Origin: Bagarius yarrelli | Lineage: Eukaryota > Chordata > Actinopteri > Siluriformes > Sisoridae | DNA length: 64,000 nucleotides | NCBI GenBank assembly: GCA_005784505.1 | Contig: VCAZ01000120.1 | Coordinates: forward strand, 1,005,001-1,069,000 | Reading direction: 5' to 3' | Shown: in pieces, positions 1 through 9,919 of the stretch | How positions within the stretch are numbered: the stretch's first letter is position 1 | Layout: each line of letters begins with the position of its first letter | Notes under the pieces: generated by a model | What the model was told of the DNA's origin: nothing | Seen by the model: only the letters and a program-made list of their open reading frames with translations | Database searches by the model: none | Made by a program: the position numbers and the translations under genes

Positions 1-209
1 CTAAACACTCGATCCTTAAACACACACAGAAGAAAAAGTGAACACACACTGGGTCAAGGGGGTAACAGCAGAGGGAAATAAGTTCTTAAGCTATTGCTAT
101 AATAACAGAAAGCTAATAAACTCCTTCTGACCAAACAGAATGCATAACTCAGTCGAGTGATTTTTACTGATCAGTGTTCAAGAAGATATTTTAAAAAACA
201 CTTCTGTAC

Positions 210-316
210 CTATTCATGATGACGCCATGTGGGATGTAAACACTCTCCACATCATCACGGTAATGCTCCGGATACGTAAACAGCTCCAGTTCATAACCCG
301 GCCAATTGTCTGCTAT
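210..316 (-). CDS. PRTFDC1: PRTFDC1 exon 2 (HPRT-like phosphoribosyltransferase, partial)
   Basis: A single minus-strand exon of 107 bp, exactly the size of HPRT-family exon 2. It has an acceptor (CTGACAG) at 317-323 and a donor (GTACAG) below 210. It starts in phase 0 and encodes IADNWPGYELELFTYPEHY followed by a segment containing YIPHGVIMNR. The DNWPGY...LFTYP.HY pattern fits PRTFDC1 better than HPRT1, which as I recall has DDEPGYDLDLF. The family binds purine bases and PRPP; vertebrate PRTFDC1 has little or no HPRT activity, and this exon is N-terminal to the catalytic loop. Neighbouring ENKUR and THNSL1 repeat the human 10p12 order, which supports the choice. Later exons lie left of the window. 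Exon 1 should lie between 317 and 5400 but I could not find it with confidence. Confidence 0.85.
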
Positions 317-475
317 CTGTCAGAAAAAACTCTTAAATTAATTTGGAAAACTTCATTAACTCTGTAATGTAGTGGCAACTGGTGCTAAACTACACAATCA
401 AACTGTTAATAATGCAGGACTATAACTAGCCAATAGTAACCATGTAACATTTTTGCTATTTAAAATTAACATTTA
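317..475. other. Intronic sequence, nothing recognised
   Basis: AT-rich sequence between the PRTFDC1 exon and the first SINE. No coding, RNA or repeat signal that I can support. Confidence 0.5.
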
Positions 476-925
476 CAGCATTTGGCAGACGTTCTTATCC
501 TGAGCGACTTACATTTAACTTTTTTTACAACTAAGTAAATGCCTTTATTTTGTCACATATACTTTTTTACAGCACAGTAAATTCTTTTTTTTCCCACATA
601 TCCCATCTTAGTTAGTTGGGGTCAAAGCACAGGGTCAGCTATTATACAAAACCCCTAAAGCAGGAAGGGTGAAGGGTCTTGTCAAGGACCCACTAGTGGT
701 TGGCTTGCCGGTGGTGGGGCTTGAGCTGGTCTTCCTGGTCTCCAGATCAGCAACTCAGCACCGTAACCATTTGAACTACCACTGCCCCACTGCCTGAGCA
801 ATTGGGGGTTAAGGGCCTTACTTAGGGGCCCAACAGTGGTGGCTTGGTAGTGCTGGGAATCAAACCTCTGTCTTTCTGGTATCAGTCCAACACCTTAACC
901 ACTAAGCCACCACTTCCCAATGTCA
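476..925 (-). repeat. Two degraded tRNA-type SINE copies, minus orientation
   Basis: Both stretches match, on the minus strand, the element seen intact at 13235 and 47695. Shared parts are a tRNA-like head (agtggttaaggtgttggac), a B-box-like end, and the body 'gggcccctaagtaaggccctt', 'caattgctcag' and, in the first copy, 'gcgctcaggataagaacg'-like 3' end at 476-512. The copies are divergent and partly overlapping. Confidence 0.75.
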
Positions 926-1189
926 AAACTGTTAATGTTAAAGTCAACTGGTGAAGAATGCATTAAATGCTGCATGAATCAGTAAATTTGAGTTCACTGT
1001 GTGTTTTATATCAGTAATTAATGAATCAATTAGATGCAGAGATGAAGGCCGTAAATACTAATGTTGTCCACAGGAGGGACAAACAATAACAGGCATGGCA
1101 TCACAACTGTCCAATCACATGAGGCAAAAAATATAAAAACAATAATGATCAATGAGAATAATATTAAAAGTGGGAGGGTTCAGTGCACT

Positions 1190-2307
1190 TTAAAGGAATT
1201 TGTTTCAAGCCAATTAGAGGTCACGCTAAAATCACATGATTTTCAAAAATTAAGAGGAGACAGACCAGTACATCAGGAGACGTGGAGGGGGGGGCCTTGG
1301 AGGGCAACAACCCAGCAGCAGGACCGCTACCGTTCCTCCTTTGTGCAAGGAGGAACAAGTGGAGCACTGCCAGAGCCCTGCAAAATGACCTCCAGCAGGC
1401 CACAAATGTGAATGTGTCTGCTCAAACGGTCAGAAACAGACTCCATGAGGGTGGTATGAGGGCCCGACGTCCACAGGTGGGGGTTGTGCTTACAGCCCAA
1501 CATCGTGCAGGACGTTTGGCATTTGCCAGAGAACACCAAGATTGGCAAAGCCGCGACTGGCGCCCTGTGCCCTTCACAGATGAAAGCAGGTTCACACTGA
1601 GCACATGTGACAGACATGACAGAGTCTGGAGACGCCGTGGAGAACGTTCTGCTGCCTGCAACATCCTTCAGCATGACATGGCAGTGGGTCAGTAATGGTG
1701 TGGGGTGGCATTTCTTTGGAGGGCTCCCTGGGTTCCTCCTAATGCAAGACAATGCTAGACCTCATGTGGCTGGAGTGTGTCAACAGTTCCTGCAAGATGA
1801 AGCCATTGATGCTATAGAATGGCCCGCCCGTTCCCCAGACCTGAATCCAATTGAGCACATCTGGGACATCACGTCTCGCTCTATCCACCAACGCCACGTT
1901 GCACCACAGACTGTTCAGGAGTTGGCGAATGCTTTAGTCCAGGTCTGGGAGGAGATCCTTCAGGAGACCATCCGCCACCTCATCAGGAGCATGCCCAGGC
2001 GTTGTAGGGAGGTCATACAGGCACGTGGAGGCCACACACACTACTGAGCCTCATTTTGACTTGTTTTAGGGACATTACATAAAAGTTGGATCAGCCTGTA
2101 GTGTGTTTTTCCACTTCAATTTTGAGTGTGACTCCAAATCCAGACCTCCAGGGGTTAATAAATTTGATTTTCATTGATAATTTTTGTGTGATTTTTTTGT
2201 CAGCGCATTCAACTATGTAAAGAACAAAGTATTTAATAAGAATATTTCATTCATTCAGATCTACGATGTGTTATTTTAGTGTTCCCTTTATTTTTTTGAG
2301 CAGTGTA
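1190..2307 (+). mobile_element. Tc1/mariner-type DNA transposon, defective transposase
   Basis: Two overlapping open frames (1282-1695 and 1607-2047) together cover a Tc1 transposase: an HTH-like N-terminal part, then TDESRF (first catalytic Asp), MQDNARPHVAG (second Asp) and SPDLNPIEHIWD (Glu of the DDE triad). A frame change near 1660-1700 and loss of the segment between the first catalytic Asp and QDNARPH make it non-functional. The 3' end at 2281-2307 (ending tttttttgagcagtgta) looks like a terminal inverted repeat. I could not find its partner on the left, so the 5' boundary near 1190 is approximate and that end may be lost. Confidence 0.88.
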
Positions 2308-2539
2308 ATAATAAGTAGATGTTTTTCTATGGGAAGGCAGCCCAGCGCCCCCTATTGACTGCTGCTACTGCTTTTGTGCAATGCAGAGTGATTCCTCCCC
2401 TAACAGACCTTTGTTAAGTGTTAGTGCTTGCTGCAGTCCCTATGTTTGACCACTAGAATAATCATATGGGAATGAACAGAGCAGCAGTAAAGAAGCTTAA
2501 ACAAGTATTTTAAACAGTTGGTCATAAGATTAAAAGGTT

Positions 2540-2877
2540 CTCTTATTTATCTATCTGTGTCTTATGCTCTTTCTATCTCTTTGTTAGTCTGTCTGTCTAT
2601 CTGACTCTTTCTTCACATATCTCTCTTCCTGTCTCTTTGTCTGTCTGGCACTTTAACTGACTCCCATATTTTCTCTATATGTCTCTTTCTGCTGGTCTGT
2701 CTCTTCATCTGTCTTTTTAGCTTTCATATTTTCTGTTGATTCGACTCCACTCGTTCTACTATAGTAAAATAAACACATGACTTCATTAACGACTACAGTA
2801 AATTTTCTATAACTATATTTTACTGTATGTATGAAAACTTTCACAGCACAAATCAGAACAAAAAGTGGGTTGATGCA

Positions 2878-2904
<27 letters not shown>
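2540..2904. repeat. Pyrimidine-rich tract and (CA)n microsatellite
   Basis: Degenerate TCTG/TCTA-rich sequence runs from about 2540 to 2750, followed by AT-rich DNA and a (CA)13-like run at 2879-2904. Confidence 0.8.
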
Positions 2905-2908
<4 letters not shown>

Positions 2909-3239
2909 CTAAAATCAATATAACCAAACATGTTAACAAAAATTAATTTCTGTTGAAAAATAAGCCGACACAAGTAAACGTAACCGCTGCTTAGGGCCTC
3001 CGTGGCCACAGGGGGCCCCCAAGAGTATGTTATATGTATATAACAGACAATGATAATGCTATAAAAATCCAATATTAAATAAAAAAAAAACAAAAAAAGG
3101 CAATATTATGTTAACAGGATTCAGGATACATGGAAGTGTAAAACCATTGGTATGGTATGCTAAACAACACAGCCACAACAGATAAAAACATTAAGCCATC
3201 GATCAGACGGACTGATTTAGAGCAATACACATTTATCTC

Positions 3240-3355
3240 AGGATGATGATTAAGGGCCTTACTTAGGGGCCCAACAGAATCAGCTTGGAGGTGCTGATTA
3301 AATCTACGACCTTCAAATCAGCAGTCCAAAAACCTTAACCACTGAGCCACTACCA
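3240..3355 (-). repeat. SINE fragment, minus orientation
   Basis: Contains, on the minus strand, the head 'agtggctcagtggttaagg', the B-box region and the 'gggcccctaagtaaggcc' body of the same SINE family as 13235-13430. The 3' third is missing. Confidence 0.7.
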
Positions 3356-3379
3356 GAAAAAGAAACGAGTTAAAACAAT

Positions 3380-3748
3380 GTGTGTGTGTGTGTGTGTGTG
3401 TGATCTGTAATGATCTTTATTTACCACCACAGCCTGTTCGTTCTGTCTGTCCTCCATTAGGCGTCCGGGTAAAACCGTCTTCGATAGGAGACACACGGGA
3501 TGAAGAAAAGGAAAAAGAGAAAATGCTTTTCACGACAATGCTTAGCATTAAAAACCCCATTCTGCTCTAATTAAATGATTAGTGAGGTATGACGAGGCGG
3601 GAGCATGTGGTTTTATGTGTGTGTGTGTGTGTGTTCGGTCATGCTTGAGTTATTAGATCGAACAGACAATAGACATACAGAGACGTGGAGCCTGTAACAG
3701 TCAGCACTATGTGTCTGTGTGTGTGTGTGTGTGTGTGTCTGTGTGTGT
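3380..3748. repeat. Three (TG)n microsatellites
   Basis: TG runs at 3380-3402, 3617-3635 and 3710-3748. Small open frames rich in Cys-Val alternation across them are artefacts. Confidence 0.85.
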
Positions 3749-3954
3749 TATTGTTAGTTAGGAACTTAGCTGTGCTTTTTGAAAACCGGATTTTTATTAT
3801 CTTGAAAATATATCTAAATTACGTTCTATGCTCTCGAGATCAAATGCATGACTTGAAGATCAGACTATTCTAACGCTTTAGTGGGTGGTTGTTCTGCAAA
3901 ATGCAACAGTTAGAGTTCTTACTAGAACCAGAGAGTCTGATTATATTAGTCCGG

Positions 3955-4700
3955 TTCTGTCCACATGTCCATGATAAAAATCCTGTTAATTACTGATAAA
4001 GTCCTGAATGGTTTAGTACCTCAGTACCGGAGTGACTCTTATCCTATTCTAGTCCTCCACGTCCGCTGCGCTCTCAGGACTCAGACAGTCTGATAGAACC
4101 TAGAATAACTAAATCAACTGCAGGCGGCAGATCTTTTTTTTATCTAGAACCCAAAACTCTGGAATAATTTACCCTGCACTGTTCGGGAGGCAGAAACACA
4201 CACTGTCAGTTTAACACTAGAGTAAAGACACATCTCTTTAACCTGATTTACACATAATACACACATTTTTATTATTTAAATCTGCTAAAGGATTGTCAGG
4301 CTGCAATAATCAGATCACTCGGAACCGGGAAACACCACCAATAACACACACCGTATTTGTATATCATAAGTCGAATGACATCTACACTAACATACGTCTG
4401 TTCTTCGTTATTCCGAGCTCACCGTCGCCAACAGCCCAGTTAGTGGATCAGCACTTGGAGACAATAAGGCAGTCATTCAGTGATGATTTTGTCTTATAGA
4501 CACCCATCCGGACAAAACCCCAGAATCTTTACTCTAGTATAGAAGAACCTGCTGGTTTATCTGATCAGAGGAGGACTAACCCCCCGACTGAAACTGATTC
4601 TAAAACTCTCCCAGGGTTTTTTTTTTCTGCATCCTGTCAGTGATGGAGTTTCGGTTTCTTGCCACTGTCGCCTCTGACTTCTGTGTTTTTAGTGAGAGTT
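3955..4700 (+). mobile_element. L2-like LINE, ORF2 C-terminus and 3' UTR fragment
   Basis: Broken frames encode the conserved ORF2 tail of fish L2-type LINEs: YRIDFK-like start, SLRSQ, then LEPKTLE*F/NNLPCTVREA and RLKTHLFNL. The 3' UTR (tttcttgccactgtcgcctc) follows. The same 3' segment recurs at 26940-27340 (LPCTVWEAHHSARL) and 23700-23900. The copy is 5' truncated, as is usual for LINE insertions. Confidence 0.75.
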
Positions 4701-4928
4701 CACTGTTTTTTAACAATCTTTATTCTCCAACCCGCCATCAAACCCCTCTGTCTTTCTCTCACTTGTCTTTCATTCACTGATACTTTAATAAGAGACTCAA
4801 ATTCTGTACCAGCATGTTAATGTCCCTGTGCACAAAACCCCTGATCTCCATGAAGACATGTGATTATCTGATTGATGTAGAACTCTCATGTCATGTACCT
4901 GATGAGTCCTGGCTCTGACTCATCAATT

Positions 4929-5240
4929 TAGTGTACATGAACCTAGTGTATATAGATGTAGTGTAGGTGAACCTAGTGTATATAGATGTAGTGTACATGA
5001 ACCTAATGTATATAGATGTAGTGTAGGTGAACCTAGTGTATATAGATGTAGTGTACATGAACCTAATGTATATAGATGTAGTGTAGGTGAACCTAGTGTA
5101 TATAGATGTAGTGTAGGTGAACCTAGTGTATATAGATGTAGTGTACATGAACCTAGTGTATACAAATGTAGTGTACATAAATCTAGTGTATATAGAATGT
5201 AGTGTAATTATTCTAGTGTATATAAATGTAGTGTACATGA
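4929..5240. repeat. 30-bp minisatellite with 60-bp higher-order period
   Basis: About ten tandem copies of a 30-bp unit (gaacctagtgtatatagatg plus tagtgtacat or tagtgtaggt). Two unit types alternate in the middle, giving an exact 60-bp period between about 4960 and 5160; the last units (5160-5240) are degraded. The reverse-strand reading frame stays open only because 30 is divisible by 3. Confidence 0.95.
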
Positions 5241-5401
5241 CATAATCTAGTGAAAAAGCCTGCACAGAAGTCTGGAGGTGATTTTAGGAGAAAGAAAGTG
5301 ACAACACACTTGGAACAAGAGGCTAAAGTACGCACAGCTGGATGTGATGAACAGGTGTTCAGATACTTTCGAACAAGTTAAAGTAAATACAGTACTTATT
5401 A

Positions 5402-5407
5402 TTTATT
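5402..5407 (-). terminator. ENKUR polyadenylation signal
   Basis: AATAAA on the minus strand about 70 nt past the ENKUR stop codon. It is the only canonical hexamer close to the stop. Confidence 0.6.
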
Positions 5408-5473
5408 GTGAAAGCGTTTGAGGAGGGGCAACTAAGAGAAGGCAGTTTTACAGCGTTGTGTGTGTGTGTGTGA

Positions 5474-5650
5474 TCAGTTTTTAGCGATGTAGATGGTTTT
5501 GTATCTCTCGATCAGCTCGATGTCTTTCTCCAGCTGCTTTATTTCAGACTCGAGTCTCTGCTTCTTTTGTTTCTTGCTTATCGTGTCTGTGATTAGAGAC
5601 AAGCCTTGGTACTGATGCTGAAGCTCATCCCAGTTCTTCTTCAGACCCTG

Positions 5651-5683
<33 letters not shown>

Positions 5684-5780
5684 CAGGAGACCGTGGTATG
5701 TGCTGGATCAAGTGCTATTATTTGATCTTCTAAGGAATAAAAGAGCTATTTTGTTTTAGAGGATAAAACATTTTCAACAA

Positions 5781-5833
<53 letters not shown>

Positions 5834-5992
5834 TGTAACTCACATGCAGTATATTCAGATGTTCCTCCTCGGAGAGCTGCTTCATGGCTCCTTCCTTCAT
5901 CCTTTCCCTCACGTAATCATCGTACCTCTCCTGTGCTTTTCTCACCTCCTCCTGCCTCTTCTTCAGGTACTCTGGGGATTGGCCATAATCCT

Positions 5993-6050
<58 letters not shown>

Positions 6051-7336
6051 ATAATAATAATAATGATACACCTTCCCCCTTTAATGATTGCTGTTCTGTC
6101 CTCTCCTCCTTGCACCTCTTTCCGGATGTACTTTGGGACGAGGCCTGAGTTCTCCAGCAGCTCCTTGTCTCCGTGTTTGGTGTGCGCGTACGCCGGCTCG
6201 GGTTTCCGTGGAACCGACAGTATAGTCTCCATGGCGTTAGTCTTTACAAAGTCTTTCTGGCTGTGGACGCCGAGTGGCGGCTGATCCGTACGGGAGGGGA
6301 GATGTGGCTTCTTAGGCTGACCGTCTCCGTATGAGAACGGCTTTCCTGAAGAAAAATAAGAACAATGATTACACGAGCGTCATAACCTGGAATGACAACA
6401 GGGTTCTGTTCTGGAACCGAGAGCTGGAATCCGAGCTAGAGCTGGGGTAAGTTCCAGTTCCAGCTTAAATAATGTGACATTAACGTGTGTTTTTTATCCA
6501 TCAGTTTTACAGGACAAGAGGGAAAATGGGGGAAGCGATAGCTTAGTTTTTAAGATGTTGGAATGCTGATTGGAAGATTGCGAGTTCAATTCCCAGCACC
6601 ACCAACCTGCCACCGCTGGGCCACTGAGAAAGGCCCTTAACTCTCAATTGCTCAGCTGTATAAATGGGATAAATGTATGTCATTTTTAAACCAAATGGCA
6701 GAGATAAAACTATAAAAATTATTTATCAGTAGTGAAGATGTTGGAATTTAGCTCAAAATGTTATGAGTTCAAATCCCAGCTACAAATACTGGAGCCATAA
6801 GCAAGGCCAATAACCCTCTACTGGCCTGATTTATATTGAATTTAAATGTAAAAAGATGTGAATATATCTGGGGCTCCGATCTTAATTGCAATGTGTTGGT
6901 ATGGGTGCAGGTTTTTCATACAACCAAGCAAAAGCCCACACCGAGTCCACTAAAGGGCAAAATCGACTGATTAAACCGGTGGATGGAATCAGATGAGGAT
7001 TCTGATTGGTTGCAATAAAGCCATGTACTCACGTGGATAAGGTGTTGGACTGCTGATCAGAAGATCGTGACATTAATTCCCAGCACCATCAGGCTGCCAC
7101 CACTGGGTCAGTAAGAAAGACCCTTACTATTTAATTCTGGCATTTGGCCCAGCAGTGGCAGTTTGGTGGAGGTGAGAAATGAACCCATACCCACTAATTT
7201 ACCAGTGCTGGGCCCATGAGCAGGGTGTATAACCCTCCTGAGTTGTATAAAAAGTGATAAATGTACTTCACTCTGGATAAGCGCGTCTGTCAAATGCCAG
7301 AAAGAAACGTAAACGGTTGAATATTTAACAATCGTG

Positions 7337-7373
<37 letters not shown>

Positions 7374-8441
7374 CTTAGGGTTGGGGTTTGGTTTAGGTTT
7401 AGGGTTTGGGGTTTGGGTTAGGGTTTAGGGTTGGGGTCAGGTTATGGTTCCCTGATCAGATGTTGAGATGTGTCGTACGCAACCGTTTAACTCGTTCAAT
7501 GTTTTATTACTGCTCTGTTTATGGTTAGTAAATAAACGAGTTAATTATCAGTATAAATGTGAGTTTAGAATGAGTACTGTGTGAAATCTGATATGTCATG
7601 TAGGAGCTTCCTGATTGTCCTCTCACTCTCGGGAAGTTTGGGTTCTCTGGAGTGTTTCTGCAGGTATTGTTTCGGCGACCGTGTTTCCACCTTGGCCGGC
7701 CCCATAGTCCTGTTGGCCAACTTGTTCTGCTGATTCTCCTGCTTCACCTGCGCTCTAAACTTTGAAGTGTACCTGAAAACAAACACAGTCACGTCGTCAC
7801 ATGACCTCATACGACTCTGATTGTTCTTATCATCACCACACACTCCGTTTAGTCAGTTCTCTGTCCTATTCAGCAGGAGTTAGTCCGATTTTAAGACAGA
7901 GGAGTTCATTCCTTCATTAACTTATCTTATCGCTTATTCCCTAATTCGGGGTCACAGGGATCTGCTGGAGTCTATTTCTGAAAGGCTGAAAGGCAGGAGG
8001 GGGACACCCTGGACAGGTCGACAGTCCATCACAGGGACACACACACACTCACACTCACCCAGGACCTTCTTGCCAACCACTAAGCCACCGTGCTGCAGAC
8101 AGTTGGAGTTATAATTTTTTATTCTTATTTCAATACGGACAAAAACAGTGAGAAAAAAAAATAAATGGATAAAAAGCACCACTGGAGCAAAACGCAAACA
8201 CACACGATGAATTTACTCATTACATATAAAAACCTTCACTTGAAGCTTGACTTACAACACAGTGCTTAATTAAAGCAGGATCCATTCTGCTTATTATTAT
8301 TTATTGATTTATTTTAATTAGTTAATTGATTAATTATTAATTGTGGTGTAACTGATCTTACCTCGGAGGTTTTTCAGGAATCACCTCTTCTTTGGGAATG
8401 AGGTTGTAAATGCTCTCAGGAGGATGAATTACTCTCGACAT
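5474..8441 (-). CDS. ENKUR: Enkurin, complete five-exon gene
   Basis: Exons, in transcript order, are 8441-8362, 7772-7627, 6345-6116, 5990-5844 and 5647-5474 (80, 146, 230, 147 and 174 nt). Phases join cleanly to give 258 aa; human enkurin is 256 as I recall. The start is the first ATG of exon 1 (MSRVIHPPESIYNLIP), matching the SIYNLIP start of vertebrate enkurins. Conserved blocks follow: TMGPAKVETRSPK in exon 2, GLVPKYIRKE at the end of exon 3, DYGQSPEYLKKR in exon 4, and a basic coiled-coil C-terminus ending YKTIYIAKN. In known biology enkurin is an adaptor that binds TRPC channels and calmodulin and is a microtubule inner protein of motile cilia and sperm flagella. The exon 3 donor (GTGCAA) is weak; the others are ordinary GT-AG. 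Introns 3 and 4 are dominated by (CA)n runs that reach to within a few bases of the exon 5 and exon 4 acceptors. An X-box lies 97 bp upstream of the ATG. Confidence 0.96.
5651..6064. repeat. Long (CA)n/(GT)n runs flanking ENKUR exon 4
   Basis: Dinucleotide runs at 5653-5681, 5781-5829 (about 24 GT) and 5994-6043 (about 25 CA), then a TAA run at 6047-6064. On the ENKUR sense strand the repeats form the polypyrimidine-like tracts just before the acceptors of exons 5 and 4 (TGTGTG...CAG). Confidence 0.9.
6528..7300 (+). repeat. Three to four tRNA-type SINE copies in ENKUR intron 2
   Basis: Copies start near 6528 (gaagcgatagcttagttttt), 6735 (decayed) and 7035 (aaggtgttggactgctgatc), with a further 3' piece at 7140-7300 that includes the 'ctctggataagcgcgtctgt' end. 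All share the family body 'gccaccgctgggccactgag'. They are in opposite orientation to ENKUR. Confidence 0.75.
7339..7450 (+). repeat. (CA)n followed by degenerate telomere-like repeats
   Basis: A CA run (7339-7371) is followed by about 70 bp built from variants of ttaggg: gggtttggggtttgggttag and similar. The unit varies (ttaggg, tttaggg, tttgggg), so it is an interstitial degenerate telomere-like tract and not an exact array. Confidence 0.75.
7925..8100 (+). repeat. Fragment of an abundant fish dispersed repeat
   Basis: Contains 'ggggtcacagggatctgctg', 'aaaggcaggagggggacacc' and 'cagtccatcacagggacaca', the same elements seen in longer copies at 24240-24450 and 48700-49000. It lies in ENKUR intron 1. 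Confidence 0.7.
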
Positions 8442-8537
8442 TGTGTTTTTTTACTAAAAAATACAACAAAAAAATGATGTCTGGACGGACACGTTCATAC
8501 ACACTTAACCGTTCGTGTACTCGTTGCTAGGTGAACG

Positions 8538-8550
8538 GTTGCTTAGCAAC
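8538..8550. promoter_or_regulatory. X-box (RFX-binding site) upstream of ENKUR
   Basis: GTTGCTTAGCAAC is a 13-bp near-palindrome that fits the X-box rule RYYNYY-N1-RRNRAC exactly. It lies 97 bp above the ENKUR start codon. A second, imperfect half (gttgctaggtgaac, 8523-8536) lies immediately beside it. RFX factors drive motile-cilia genes through such sites in vertebrates, and ENKUR is a ciliary gene; the link here is inferred from motif and position. Confidence 0.8.
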
Positions 8551-8689
8551 GGCGCCGCCTACTGCCGTTTATTGTTATTACACTTTTTAAGTTTAATCTA
8601 AAACGTTTTTTTTTTAAGTCTAAGTTTTTTTTAAGTATCTGATATTAAAAACAACTTCGGTTTACGATTATCCACAAAAAAGTATTCAC

Positions 8690-8975
8690 ACAATAGTTGT
8701 TTTTGAAGTAAGTTCCGGTATCACGTGACCACGTCCTGGTGACGTAACACACGACGAAAGGAACTCTTATTTTTAATAGTGTAGTTTTTTTAATATTGCT
8801 AAAAGTACGTAATACGAAAACAAATGAATTTAATATTATTACCTTGAATAAATTATTCACAAAGCAGTTTTCGGTACGACATGACCACTTCCGGTTTCTG
8901 TACCACGCGACAGAGTTGCGAGAACGTCCATGGCGGCTGTGCTCGCTTGCTTGCCAGCGCTGTGACTTAAAAACA
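8690..8975 (+). promoter_or_regulatory. THNSL1 promoter and probable non-coding first exon
   Basis: This GC-richer island between the divergent genes holds TCACGTGA (about 8719-8726, E-box/USF-type), two TTCCGG ETS-type cores and a ccatggcggc YY1-like motif near 8929. A possible splice donor (acatgtacgt) sits near 8974. The acceptor for the coding exon is at 9901-9902. Blocks at 8660-8725 and 8830-8900 resemble each other (pattern: ttcacac/aaag...ttccgg...gtacc), suggesting a local tandem duplication. No TATA box is seen. Exon limits are approximate. Confidence 0.5.
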
Positions 8976-9903
8976 TGTACGTATTAAATCCTAAACACGT
9001 TTCATGGAAAATTAATTAGATAATTCATTATATAGCTACTCGCATAAAAACACTCGGCTGTGTTAATGTCATCTTTTTACTACAAAATAAATGTTTCTTC
9101 ATAGTAAACAGCAGTGTTGGTCATTGCGGGTCGGTCAGTCCTTCTATAAACACTGTCAGAATCACTGAGCTACATTTACACCCTAAATTCTCATATTAGT
9201 TCCATTAAATGGTATTAATTTATTCCAGCAGTTTATTCTCTTCATTTCGTAGTGTTTCTCTCGCTGCACTGCTTCCAGTACGTGGATGTGGATGTTAGAT
9301 TTTTTTTTGTCCAATCAGATTTCAGTTTCTATGTGTTGCCATGTTAATCTAATCTGCCTTCAGAATCAGTAGCGCTGCCCGTGGAACTTACACTATATTA
9401 GCAGGGGCAGATTGATCATTGGGTAATAATATTAAACACTGTTTCTGCACCCAATCAGATTTTTAACCGCCCCCCCAGCTGCTAGCTGGTGCATAATGAC
9501 ATCATTTTCCGTCCTCTGATTGGTTGATTAAAGTACATTCTTATAGCCTAGCACAGACTAGCGAAACTCGTCTGTACAGTTGAGTTAGAATTTTTACCCC
9601 CACAGTGGCTGACTGATGGAGGAGAAATTTATTTGATCTCGGACAAACTTAAAAATACGTTATCAGGGAACGAAAGGCAGGAGGGGAACATCCTAAATAG
9701 GTCACCTGTCCATTACAGGGCCATGCACACACAAGCTCATAATACCTGCTAATAAAACCTGTGGCTACTAAATGAATAAATTTTTTAAAAAATATATTTC
9801 AATCCCATGACCGAAGCCTGATCTATTTAACTAATATACTTTTAACTAATATAATAAAGGTTACTGAAATGTAATTATTTATTTATTTATTTTTCTCTTT
9901 AGA
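8976..9903 (+). other. Probable THNSL1 5' intron
   Basis: No coding signal. It includes a short dispersed-repeat fragment at about 9670-9735 (cgaaaggcaggaggggaaca) and ends in a pyrimidine-rich tract and CTTTAG acceptor 17 nt before the THNSL1 ATG. Confidence 0.5.
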
Positions 9904-9919
9904 GTCTGTTCGTTACAAA

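Noticed and set aside
4929..5240. Possible CRISPR array
   Set aside because: The repeats abut without unique spacers; it is an ordinary minisatellite in a vertebrate genome.
4891..5265. 124-codon minus-strand frame with repeated YTTSIYTRF units
   Set aside because: It is the translation of a 30-bp minisatellite; frames stay open because the unit is divisible by three.
5730..6284. Several Cys-Val or Thr-His rich frames on both strands around 5.7-6.3 kb
   Set aside because: They run through (GT)n/(CA)n tracts; the real coding content is ENKUR exons 3 and 4.
7373..7450. True telomere or chromosome end
   Set aside because: Units are irregular, the tract is short, and it lies inside an ENKUR intron with exons on both sides.
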